64,000 nucleotides of DNA from Trichuris trichiura. Taxonomy: Eukaryota > Nematoda > Enoplea > Trichinellida > Trichuridae. Every line of letters begins with the position of its first letter. Within the stretch, counting starts at the first letter, position 1. Made by a program: the position numbers and the translations under genes. Of the stretch, positions 24,389 to 36,337 are shown piece by piece. The notes beneath the pieces are model-generated. The model was not told where the DNA came from, searched no databases, and worked only from the letters and a program-made list of their open reading frames with translations. Where the stretch lies: the NCBI GenBank assembly GCA_037903355.1, contig JBAJFE010000026.1, forward strand, positions 5,022,001 through 5,086,000. The letters are read 5' to 3'.

Positions 24389-27300
24389 ATGGTGGCTGAA
24401 GGTGCTGCGCAGTTGTGCCGGACTCTATGCCAGCTTTGTCTGACAGACCAGAATAGACTAGAAGATTTGCGTAACCTCGGATTTGCGGTTCTCAACAAGT
24501 GCGAGAACAATGAAAATGCCCTGCAGTCAGAAAAAGAGAAAAATGACCTGCGCCGCGCATTGGAAAGCAAAGATGACAGCCTACTACATGACTTTCTCGT
24601 GTGTTTCGAGGTTAGTTTCTTGGCAGATTTTTTCCTAACTTCTCCCAATCCTGCGAGCACTAATTAAGTGACGTCTACTTTGTCCGACAGATATATTTTG
24701 TCGAACGCTTTAACTGCAACATTCAGCTGTAAGCTTGCTTTACGAAAATGATTCGAAAAGTGGTTGTGAAAACTTGCTTACTTAATTGAGTGTTACAGCA
24801 AGGAAGCGCAGAGTAAAACGAACAACACTTTCGTTCAGTGTTTTATTGCTGATAATAAATAACGGCCTGGTGCGCTGTACGAAAGAATCAGTGACATTTG
24901 TTCTTGCTGCCCTGTTATTTGGTGTTTATGTTCTGAGTATCGATAGGCCCAACTAGGAAGTGATTCAAAGTTGGCAGAAATTCTCCTTTTGCTCATTCTG
25001 TAAATAATTAGTTTTGATGCTGCAGTGTAAAGGATTGCAAATTAAAACTAACTCTCGAGTAGTCGTTATAATAAGAAAATGGCATAAATAATGAGTGTTA
25101 TCCATCTTCGTTTTTGGGATTGAAAGAACTTAAAAATCGTATACTGTTTTCTAAGCAGCCTTATGTTCCGGGTTTAACGGGAAAGCTAGTGTATGATTTT
25201 CTATTTCTATTTTTTTTGTTTAAGTAATCATTATTGAATCTTTAACTGATCAGTGATTTCTAGTATGCCTGTCTGTTGATTTTTTTTTACTAGTTCATTA
25301 CGGAAAAGATTTCGTCTTGTACAATTTTTATTTCCATTTAGCCCAAACAAGAATAGTTAACTATAGCACGGATAACTGAAAAAGGCTGAAATTCATGTTT
25401 AAGATTTCCCACGCGGTTTTGCTCTATTGCCTGCCCTGGGAATGTTAGAAAGCTCGAGCTGATGATGGAGCACGTTGTCCATTCTCTTCGTGTCTTTCCT
25501 GATTTGCTCGTCCATTGATTCATAAAGTTTATTTGCTTTGGTAGTGAAGCTAACTTTTGCAGACAGACTGCACCTCTCCTTTAAACAACACAGAGGTTCG
25601 ATACGCGGGTAAACTACGCGCAATTTTCGAACTCATTAAACGTTAATTACCAACCAGTTTTACTTACATTATTATTGTGTACTTACGGTTCGTACAACTT
25701 TTGCATTTGGTATTTTAAGTGAGGAATGCTTAAGCGATAGTGATGCTGTCGAGTATGCACACACGCATACGCAATAAAAAAAACCTGTAACTATCATAGT
25801 AACTACGTAGTTTGATGAGCTACTCTATTTAAGCGCAAGCGAATCATAAAGCTTTTTAATTTTTTCTTCGCGTTAAATCGACTGAGGAGCAACGCTGGGG
25901 GTTTGGTGTTGCTATTTCGGCAATGGAAGTGTTAGTCTACATTTGTGTCGACTGTAAATAGCGGTCAGCAAGGTTTGTGTTTGCGTGCGTAAGTTTCGAT
26001 AAATTCCAACTCTGTAATAGATTAGTGCATTTTTTGAAAATAAAGCTTCCTGACGGTCGCGTGTAAATGCATAATATGATTACGGAAATTCGACCCGTGA
26101 AATTTACTGGCGAAATTTTAGCCCATTGCTGACGCACTGAAGACGGGAACAGGTGCTTCCCGTCTTTCCTCTGTGCTGTATGGTTTTGAAAGAGAGTGCG
26201 CGTCTATTCTGAACTCCTCAGCCAAACAGTGAGAATTTTATTCCATTCGAAGGAGTAACTCCTAGTGGTAAAGTAGTCAATGCCTTAAACGCTGTCGCTG
26301 AAAGCTGAAGTGATTTTACGAAAGCATCCTTTGGATTATTTTGATGATGTCACTTATGTGGTGATGCAATCGCTGCGCGTTGCTGAGCATTAATTGATAG
26401 TCTGACGTCAAGTTCTCCTAGCATGAATTTCTTTGTTTTTTAATAAAGAAAATATTAAACAGAATGAATCCAAAGTATATTCACTCTTCAGAATGGCGAA
26501 ATCTCGTTCAGGCGTTGGAAAGGTGGTAATCTTACGCTGCGCACGATGAACGATGGATTGGACAAACTCTAGAAAGCCTCCTGATCGTTTTCGCTATCTT
26601 TCATCAGTAAACAAGTTTCTGCCATATGAAATAATGAAACCCCACATAAGTACCCCGTGAAAGGTTTATTCTTGGAACTAAGCCTGGCTTTTCAGAGAAA
26701 AGCAAGATTTGTATTCGTAAAAGTGGAACATAGCTGGCGATTGAGCTGAAGCAACCAATTTTTTAGCGTCTACTACTGTTTGCTGCCTCTTTCTCTTGCC
26801 ACCAAATTCTCACAAGTACATTGTTTGTTTCGCCAACGATGGGAGAAGGATAGTCCCGAAACTTTTAGTAAATAAACTTGCTTTTTTGCCAAAAGATTAA
26901 TTCCTAAATAAATATTACGCGAAAGCCTAGATTCTCATCTAAAGAAGCCGCGCGTGACTCACATTCAGTTAGTTACAACGGTCACTATGTTTAACAAGGT
27001 AGAGGTCAAGGCACTTTACGAAATCTGAACAGTGCAACTGGAGTGCATTCGTGGAACTGAAATTTTAGGTGCCGTGATTAGTCTGACTTTTACTCAAATG
27101 AGAAACGTACAGATGCAATTCTATGCGTTTCTGTGCGCACTCCCGTGCATTTAAGGTATTCAAAAACGAACAGTACCCATTGTTCGTTCAGCCGCGCTTC
27201 AGTTTTTCGAAAGAAACGAAAATTGTGCAATCGTTAAAAGGAGCGTAGTCTTCGGTAAGCATAAACATTGGATAGCTGGAAAGGTTCTGCTTTTAGATAT

Positions 27301-30300
27301 TGTACTCGTTAGAAAGAGGCTTAATAGTTCAAACATTCACACTCTATGCCTAACCATGGAAATGTAGGCAACGATTCAGAAGTGGCTTTAGCCTTTTTTT
27401 GGAAAGGCATGGGTCACCGGTATCAGTAAACTTATGGACTCCATGTTGGCCCTGCTTCGCGTTTTCCAACGCTTTGTGGTACGGGAATGTGGTGAGGACT
27501 CCAAAAAAGATGATAATCAGTAGAGGATAGGTCCAGCGAATACAATGTATGTTCAAAGACCTCAGTGTTTAAGTAAGCCAGCTTGTCCTGAGTGATTTAT
27601 GCTTTACGCGGTCTGGCATTGTTGCGAAGCAGAATCGGCCCCTTTCGGTGGGCAACCGCCGGCCGAACCGTCTGGGATTTTTCTTTCATCATTTCGTGAC
27701 GATATGAATTTTGCCTTATGGTCTGGACATGCCGTAAAAAGCAGTGATACACCTCTCTGGCACCGCCAAATCTACAGAATGATCTTTTCGCTTTGGAAAT
27801 GATGTTAGAGAAGAATCCTTGTCGACTTGTACACGATCCCTCGTCATGTTATTATTACAAGATTCACCTTTTTGCAAGTTATAAGCCATTCAAAACAGTT
27901 AGAGATCAGTTGCCCCATAGGAATGTTTTCCAAACTACCTTTCCGCTGTACGTTCACTAGCCGACTCTGGGGCCAACGCAGTTTGAATGTTTGTAGCTTC
28001 CAGGCGTTGTGGTTCAATTTGAACTCGTAAAACATAACGAGTCGGTAAACCCCACTTACACACGTCTCTAATTCGAAAGCCAGTAAGTAACCGAAGAAAG
28101 TGTATTTGCGAAACCGGTGAACTGCAGCTGAAAGAGCATGGTCGCAGCTGTGAATGGATCTACAGGTTGCTAAGTAGCGGTATGATAAATGGACGAAAAT
28201 ATCGCTCGAACTGGGGATTCCGAAAAATCGACATACACAGTGAACAGTATAACCGCCTACGTGCACCAGCTTGTCTTGGAGTAATGTGCTTGAAAGCTAA
28301 AATGCCTGCTGTTAACAAGTGTGAATGGACTGATTTTCAAAAATGGTACCGCCGTCCATCTCACCGATGCTATGTGAACTGACTCACCGTTGGATGAACT
28401 TTTAACATGCTACGTTCAAAAAAGAAAGTAACCGAGAAAATGTACAAATGTAAATCAGCAACCGATGAAAGAGGGGAAACTTAAGTACTACCGATGATGT
28501 TTAAAATAACGAAAAGTATTGAATCCGAATAGGGGAGGAGAACAAACGGGAAGGCAATTCATAAGTACACGGACAGTTAGCTATGCATAATAAAAGAAAA
28601 AGGAATAAATGTTTCGAAAAACGGGGTGTCTTTTAACAGGCTTAGGTTGTTTCATAGCTGATCTTCTGATTCACGGGTTTGGCCTGTTGGATGTATCTGT
28701 AAGTAAACTTCAAAGTGCCCCACCAACGAATGGATAAGTTAATTGTTGGAGAAAATACTGAACAATATGAATACCGTACGTTTCGGAACTGCTCTCGTTC
28801 CGTCGTCAGCAGTGTGAGGAAAAATTAGTTTTTCTCGCGTTTTCCAACGGTTAATCTGTAAATTTTTTCAAAACTAACGGGCTGGTTTTGTTTTAATGAT
28901 AATGACCATTGCATTTTAAGGCACAGTTTGTATGGATAGCTTGCATATCTATAAGTGATGCTTGCAACAGCGCTATAATGATATTATCGGCTTAAGCTAA
29001 GAGTTGTGCGAAATCATTTCCCTCATATGACTTATTTTCAAATAAACGTTGCGTCTGCAACCATTCAGAGCAGCCGAAATACATAATCTTCTTTCTTACA
29101 TGCTAAAATAATTCGAAGGTTTCGAATATGCTTGACCTAGCCAACGTGTTGATTATCAGGACGCTGACGACGCGATAAGACGTATCCTGAGGGCTCTGAT
29201 TTATTTCAGATGAGTAAAATAGGTCTAGCGTAACTAACATGTTCGGACACGAAAAGCCGCATGTCTGCAACAAAACGTCTCTGCATTTCATCGTATTTCA
29301 CAGATGTTTCTTTGTGCTAAAAAAGTATTGGGTTTGTCAGAAAAATTATTTTTGTTAATTTAATATGCGAACCATCATCATTCGGTTGTTCTTCATATTT
29401 GCGTGTTTCTGTTCGACGCTATTAAATTTTTAGATAGTATTCACGCATTTATACTCTCGTAGTTCATATTGCGCAGAAAGTTGTGAAACCTTTCGGTTAT
29501 CGAAATACGAAAGCCACTTGGTGAAAAGGCATGATTGGGTATAGATAGTGACATTGCTCTAAAAGCTTACCTTATGTTTCTTCTGCATTTTGCAGAGTGA
29601 TTTATGCAATAAACATTTGGCCTTGAAGTAATATTAGATTGACAAATAAACGTTAGGACAGGAAAACTGGCGTTAATATTCAAGACTTATCTAGAAGCTG
29701 TGCTGATGCAGTTGTATGTCTGAGCGTCAGCCACTTGTACAATAGTTTAGATGTGTGTGTGTGTCACTATTGCTTGATTTTTAATGTAAAGTTTTTTCGT
29801 AAGCGGTACATCATTAAGAAGCTTACCCAGAAATTGTACTTTATATGAATTTAAAGGTATTTGTGTTTCAGCATTGCCGAACTGCAGAAGTAATAACATT
29901 GTTAGCTCGCATTCTTATCGAATACATCAATCCATCTTCGGAAGGTAATTGTCTCTAGTTAAGCACTTAACCTTAACTTATCTTCTTCATAGAGTCGAAG
30001 CAGAGATTGCAGTTAATTGCGAAGATGAATGGCGCTTCTTATTTGGCTAAGGGCTTGCGGTCCCAGCTGCAAATTTACGACGGAAGCGCGGTTATGAACA
30101 ATTCTTTAGCCACTTTGATTAAAGTTACGTTGCTCGTTGGTGGAGTCGGTAAAATATCTGCGGTGAGATTTCGGCATATTTTCACTTTTACATTGTAGAC
30201 GGTCGATTCTACTTAAAAGTTCGTTTTGGAGGTTTGCTTGCTCTTGCAGCGAATGTAATAGCTACCAGAGAGGGTCAACGCTGCATTGAACTGTTACAAT

Positions 30301-33300
30301 TTTTGACATTCGTCTGCCATTCTGGTATGTTCTGTGCTTACCATCTATGAAAGCTCAGCTGCGGTTCAGTTAGGCAAATTAAACATCAGTTACAAAGATA
30401 AATATTATTTATCAGTTGAACAGACAGACTGCTTAATATTTGAGTTTTGAATTTTGCTGTTATTCTGTTGAACGAGTAAGGTCGATGGGGCAACTGCTCC
30501 TTACTGGAAAACAGTTAACGTAGCTGCCGCGCTTTTTGGTAACCCGATCCATTTCCCGACAGGTTGACGGCTTCGGAAAGCCGGTAGCGAAGGTTACGTG
30601 ATTTCTTAAGAGTAAAGTAAAAGTCCATTGGGTGCGTAACTCTTCATTTGGTATTGGGTACTAAATTTCCTTAATGAACAATGACATCTTGTGAGAAACT
30701 TTGTTGAGCAATTACTGCCTAGGGAAAAACGCTGCCTTGCTGTCGAAAAATGAGAAGTTTGTATTGTTTATCAAATCGACATTCAAAGACTATGCCAACG
30801 AAGAAATGAATGTGATTCACCGTTGTGCTGAGCTGCTTTACCTTATGGCAAAGCCAAGTAAGAATCTGAACATTCATTCGTTCGTTCATACATCATAACT
30901 TAAAAATAGAAAGCACCCGCCTAATCCTGGTATCAAATGGAATTGTTCAGTCAGTAATGGAACTTTTTCAAGCCTTCTTTGCGAAGGAGGAAGAAACTGC
31001 GTGGACCGTATGCATGGCCGCGTTGGGTACTGTGCGGTTGCTGACGTCAACTAGTCTGATGGGATCTCTATGATTCGTAAAACAATTTCAGTAGTGTTTG
31101 TTTGTAGTGGCTGGACGTCAGACGCTCGTTGAATGTAATGGATTGACTATCTTCAGAGAATCTGTTAAATCCTTTAATGCGGCAGAACAGTCTAATCGAA
31201 ACTGCAGTTTCTTATACCATGCCATGAGCTCCTTATGCTTGCGTTGTTTACCTATGTGCCGTCTTCCTGTTAATTCAATGGAACATCCAGTAACGGTACA
31301 CCTTCCTGTCACTCGCACAAATTGTACCCCAGCAGACACATTGAGCGGTATTCTTACTTATCATTAATTGTTTTAGCGGAGGGAACTTTTTCGCCATTTT
31401 AGATTCAGAAGAAGAACTGTCAATCGCTGCTGGCTTTCTTACTGACGTAGGAACATCCGTATTTCACAAGGACGGCTACTAACTTTGCCGATCAACTTTT
31501 TAGACAGATGACGAATCAATGGTGGTGCAGAAGCCTGGACCGGAAGGTCCTCCGAGCCATATGAAACTTTTTCAATCAGAAGTGCATTTGTATCGCTTCC
31601 TTTGTCGTGAACTCGAATTTGGGATGGATAAAAACACGGAATTAGCAAATCGAACCAATCTTGATGTAGATGAGACAGTCGAATTCAATGACACTATTCG
31701 GAAGTGCTTACCGCGGCGAAGGCGGAATAGCCTGTCCGAAGTGTCTGGTTTACGCTTTAGCACCCAAACAAAAGACAAAAACGGTGCTGAGAAGGTGTTA
31801 TATACTTCTCTAGGTCGTCGTGCGTCCCTGGACAATGGACCAAGGCCCGATCCGGTTTGGTATAATTGGATGGACTACGTTTTCCAGGCAGCCTCTACGC
31901 ACTCAGTGTATCCGTTTGCAACTATTGCTTTTCCTGACTACCATGGACTTTACCCAAATTTGTCTCGTCAGCGGCTGAAATTTTACCCGAATACATTGCT
32001 GTAAGAATGTTGCCCTTTCACTTTCGAATTTACGCCGTGTAAAACACTACCTTTCAGGAAGATGCTGGAGCCTTTGATCGATAGAGTCGAGGCGGAAAGT
32101 TTTCCGGCAAAGGTTGTTTACGATCTAGACGCTCTGTTGAAAGAACCGAAGCCAGAAGTACCAGCTCGTAGTTTGCTTAGCGATGACCTGATAAGGTTAG
32201 TCGCCTGCACTCGTGCTTTAATTTTGATGGCTATTTCTCTAGACTGGGCAAGGTGGATGCTCAAACTACATCGCTTAAATTTGAGTCCCGTTTCGAAAGC
32301 GGCAATTTAAGAAAAGCAATTCAGGTGAGCACGGTGTACTGCTTCCCAGTACGCTTGTAGGAAAGGTGCTGCTGGCTGCACAGATTCACTGAACGAATTA
32401 ATGACGAGCTGCTTTTTGAACAGCAACATCAATCCTCAAATTTTGTTAAGAGAAGCATTTATTCTTTCAACAACTTTACAGCTCCTTGCCCAACCGAAGC
32501 GGCAGCATTCGTTGCAGGGTGCATTCTAGCATGGTGTTTTCTGTTTCCTTCAGTAGGACTTGTGGTTGCTTTAAAGAACTCGTGTAATTTGATCTCATGT
32601 TCTGTGCCGGAAGGTGGGTTTTAAGAACCAGAATTTTGGGCGTTTTCTTAACCTTGTTAAAAACAAGAACGCCTCTTACAGCGGCAGTTGATGTTAAGCT
32701 AGCTGTTTAATAATGTATATCCGGTAAAGTTCATACTCCGCTTGCCAAGCGGCAATCATGTAGATCAGCCATTCTCAACGTAGGGCCTGGGGCCCCCAGG
32801 AAAAGGGGGGCCGGAATCAAACATTTTTCAGAGGGGGGAGCAGGAGGCCGTCAAGGGGGGCTGAGAAACCTTATTGGAACAAGCGTAGTTAGGTAGATCG
32901 GAATTGTAAGAATTTATGCCAATCCTCTATAGAGGATTGGTTAACCGTTAGCAACATTTCTCTATGGACGATGCGAATAAATTCTCACTCGACTCGACGA
33001 AGTGGTTTCATTGTTAGTTTCGAAGAACCCCAAATGTTCTTTTCAAATGATTTGACGACTGTATATTCGCATTGTATCAGTGCATTAACTTGATCCTAAG
33101 AGGTTGTCATTGAAAAATGATTGGCTGCTATACAAAAAACGCAAAAATTAATCGACCAATAAGAAAAGGGGGGCCCGGCACCTAAGGTCACCTTCCAAGG
33201 GGGCCTAGCGCAGAAAAGGTTGAGAATGGCTGATGTAGATTATGGTTACTGAATCTTTTCGCGTTGGTCCCGTATAACCGCCGCCGTTTGGACGCGGACA

Positions 33301-36300
33301 TTCCACCGTCGATTGGGGAGTCCAAAGCGCTGATTCGACCGCGAGCGCGTTTTACGTTAGAAATGATCAGCCTCGACCTTCACTGACATAGATAAAAATG
33401 CAGCGGTAATATTGCATATTGAATTTTTCGTTGTCATATCAGCCATGCATGGCTCCCTTCATATGCAAATTGTTATTTTATTCTGTTTCAGATCTCCGAG
33501 TTTTTCTTTTCAAAATACAATAGAAATTCGACTATCCGAACTCTGCGAAAAGTAACTGGATAATCAAAAATGCGAGTATCAATGTGATTCCTTTTTTGAT
33601 TGGTTTATCCTTACCTTTTTACTATATTTAGTATAAGGTATATCTGAAATCCGCCGTCAAGTGTAAAACTATTTATTACTAGTTAGCGCTAGGGTAATAG
33701 CAAAAGATCATGTTTCTTTTTAGAATTCCGTCAGCGCAGTTCTTCTGCTAAATCATTGGTACCTTTTTAGCTCAAGAGACTGAGTCACATTGAACTTTCC
33801 TTGCAAACCTTTTATAAGAAGTCTCAAGCACTGAAATGCCTTATTGCAGAAAATCCTATACAATTTTTTCCGTATACTTCACTTTCCTGTCAGGTTTTTA
33901 CCCTTTTCATTGACCTAATCACGTCTCTAATAAGGATTCTATACTTTTAACGTCTTTCATTATTTTGTTTTCCTGAGCTGACCGCATGCAATTGAAAATT
34001 AGGTTTCTTCACACGAGATGAGTTCATGCTTTTGCAAATATGGGAAATTCTCACCCAACACAAGGTTTAGTACAAAGGGATAAAAACGGAACTTTTAGAA
34101 CCGTCTGGTTCTGTTTGGAAAGCTCGGTTTTATTCTTTTGAATTAAGTTTTAATATCAAATAGGTGTTGTTGCCATAATCACATGTTCACGCACGAACTC
34201 TCCTTAGTGGAAAAGTTATCATGGCTTTGAGTGTTTCCTGTTCTTCATTCGCATTATCATTGTTGGAAAATGCAGTGTGTCTACCTGCAAAGTTGTCATA
34301 TGGTTCTTAAGGCGGTTTCTCAAGATCATTTCTTATGACCAAATCGAGTCGCAAACGTTCAAGCACTCTTCACCCAGTCACAGTTAAAGAGAGTTCACCC
34401 AACTTAATTAAGCAGCAGTATATGAGAAGTAGACAGTCACAAGATCAGCAATCTTGTTCACAGTTTCGCTGTTGAGCGCGAAGAAATCTTTTACGGCTTT
34501 TCCCGTCTTTTTTATCCGTGTTGGTACCTGCAATTAAACGAAAGTTTCGTTTAATTACAGATACCAACACAGATAAAAAAGATGGGAAAAGCCGTAGATC
34601 TACCACAACCATAATTCTACAATGGAAAATCTTACCAATTGCCGTTTTAGGTTGGACCTTACGAATACGATCTTATTCTTACGCCTGATACGAACCAGAT
34701 CAATGAATATTTTCACACTTTTTATTTCAAAGTCTGGAACATGGTCTCTAACGTACCGTATACTTTCAATATTATTAACTGTGTGAAAACTCGTTCTCTT
34801 TACAATTCAGGTGACCAGTTATAGCCCTCAGCCTTCTGACTTTAAATTATTTTTTATTACAGGAATGCAACCAGTGGTATTCTCAGTTACTGAAGCACTT
34901 CTCGGCCGTCCCGGTTGGGTGCGCAGCGGGAGAAGTTGCGTGTACTATAGGAATTTCTACAGTCGGTCGCACGCTAAAGTTGTAGCGAGAAGCAAAGCGC
35001 CACAGACAATTACGTCGTACTATACTGCCTCATTCACTTTACACTTCCGTCATGCCTATGACATGTGCTATTTCGCCTATCACTACCCTTACACATATAC
35101 GATGATGAAAGTTGGAAAACCTTTTCGGGATTGCAGTTACATTATGTTTTTGTAGACTCATCTTATGAAGCTCAGTCAGCTGCTATCCGGCGTTTCGGAC
35201 GTTCGGTTCAGAATTGATACACTTTGCCGGTCAATCGCTGGTAATCCAGTGAAATTGCTGACCATTACGGATGCTGCTTCTTGTAATGTATTGCAAGAGA
35301 GAGACATAATTGTGATTTCGTCTCGAGTTCACCCTGGTGAATCGAATTCAAGCTGGATGATGCATGGTGAAATGTATATATTTTTTGCTGGTTTTTCAGT
35401 AGGTCATCTTTTAGGCCTCCTAAACTACCTGGTTAGTCCTCAGCCACGCGCCTGTTTGGCTCGCTCTTTGTTTATATTCAAAATAATTCCTATGCTGAAT
35501 GTTGATGGCGTTGTCAACGGCAACCACCGGTGTTCTCTCGCAGGCGAAGATTTGAATAGGCAATGGGTTCATCCAGAAAAGTCACTATTTCCAAGTGTGT
35601 ATCATGCAAAAAATCTAATCGGTTATTTGCACCATATCGGTAAAACCCCGTTGGTCAGTTAACAGTTGCAAACTTCCTTTGCGTTTATTCCTGATAGTAG
35701 TACAGGTTTACTGCGATTTCCATGGACACTCGAGAAAGAAAAACATATTTGCATATGGTAACAACCCAAACTTGTCATGGTATTCCGGTGACTGGAAAAG
35801 TCAACACCAATTCGAGTTTTACGTACGTTTTACGAATACTCTTTTTCTAACAACATTTCGCTTAAACTTTTTTCAACCGCGCTCTTCTGCTTTTCTATCC
35901 TTTGCGTACTTTTAGCAGCTACCTGAAATTTTGGACGAAATAAGCCCTGGTTTTCACTTGAAGTATTGTTCCTTTGATATAAAAAAGAATAAAGAAGGAT
36001 CTGCTCGAGTTGCTGTATGGCGTGACACTAGTTTATGTCGCGCATACACAATGGAAGCATCGTATGCAGGTTTCGACCGCGGGCCATATGAAGTGTGTTG
36101 CTTCTCTTTTTAAGTTTAATTTTAATTAGCCTCTGCTTTTATAGGGCTATCAGATGACTACGAAAGATCTCATTGAGATGGGCGAGAAGTTCATTGACGC
36201 ACTTGTCTGTCTGAAAGAACGTATGAAGAATAATGAAGTGGCAGCAAGGTTACTGATAAATTGCTAAAAAAGCCTATGTTTCAAGGTTACCTTGTTTCAG

Positions 36301-36337
36301 AAAGTTTGAGCTTGGTTGCAAGAATTCAAAGAAGTAA
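24389..36337 (+). CDS. AGTPBP1: Cytosolic carboxypeptidase 1 (AGTPBP1/CCP1), M14 family
   Basis: Zinc carboxypeptidase that trims polyglutamate chains from tubulin. Nineteen exons join in frame to about 1057 residues: 24389-24610, 29872-29944, 29993-30148, 30199-30324, 30696-30857, 30910-31053, 31108-31347, 31403-31446, 31504-32000, 32058-32195, 32243-32324, 34651-34810, 34863-35110, 35156-35366, 35415-35653, 35706-35822, 35919-36092, 36145-36248 and 36301-36337. An N-terminal armadillo-like helical region is followed by an acidic DSEEE stretch. Then comes the CCP N-domain (KFESRFESGNLRKAIQ, FAYHYPYTYT) and the M14 domain. Zinc ligands lie in RVHPGES (His about 823, Glu about 826) and CDFHGHSRKKN (His about 920). 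NGNHRCSLAGEDLNRQW carries the substrate Arg, and YTMEAS the catalytic Glu (about 999). The protein is shorter than vertebrate CCP1, mostly in the middle linker and C-terminal tail. Intron 1 is 5.3 kb, the intron at 32325-34650 holds repeats, and most others are 45-57 nt. Confidence 0.95.
28618..28815 (-). repeat. Fold-back family arm with tail, single-armed copy
   Basis: Shares long stretches with copies at 41.5, 45.8 and 48.6 kb: the tail GGGGTGTCTTTTAACAGGCT, then TTTGGCCTGTTGGATGTATC, then CCAACGAATGGATAAG. It ends in a hammerhead-like motif on the minus strand. Unlike the 41.4 and 48.6 kb copies, no second inverted arm follows, so this looks like a solo pseudo-LTR. Confidence 0.7.
28774..28812 (-). 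ncRNA. Hammerhead-like motif
   Basis: On the minus strand it reads CTGACGA, C, stem II GGAAC/GTTCC, GAAA, then the palindrome ACGT and A, then CGG. Stem I can pair as G-C, U-G, C-G. The extra C after CTGACGA is again present. The core is intact at the residues that can be judged. Confidence 0.55.
32766..33232. mobile_element. Non-autonomous hAT element, 467 bp
   Basis: Terminal inverted repeats CAGCCATTCTCAAC match the hAT/Charlie-type start CAG-N3-TTCTCAAC. They are followed on both sides by G/C-rich runs (GGGGCCCCC and GGGGGGCCCGG). A perfect 8-bp duplication ATGTAGAT (32758-32765 and 33233-33240) confirms the ends. No transposase frame is present. It lies within a CCP1 intron. Confidence 0.92.
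34495..34625. repeat. Fold-back element beside a CCP1 splice acceptor
   Basis: Long inverted arms (TACGGCTTTTCCCGTCTTTT and its complement) extend through CCGTGTTGGTACCTG to a central palindrome AAACGAAAGTTTCGTTT. The right tail, read in reverse (ATGGTTGTGGTAGATCTACG), matches the arm of the 14.6-kb element. A possible short target duplication AAATCTT lies just outside. The element ends about 25 bp before the acceptor of the CCP1 exon at 34651, so its hairpin would sit in the branch-point region. Confidence 0.7.

Larger units (their letters stand above)
24611..29871. other. CCP1 intron 1
   Basis: The exons on either side are contiguous in family alignment, so no coding exon appears to be missing. 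It contains a fold-back repeat arm with a hammerhead-like motif near 28.7 kb. Overlapping frames at 27.3-28.4 kb on both strands could not be assigned to any family. Confidence 0.5.

Noticed and set aside
27350..28382. Frames of 67-140 codons on both strands within CCP1 intron 1
   Set aside because: No family similarity or splice structure; the CCP1 exons on either side are contiguous, so no exon is missing.
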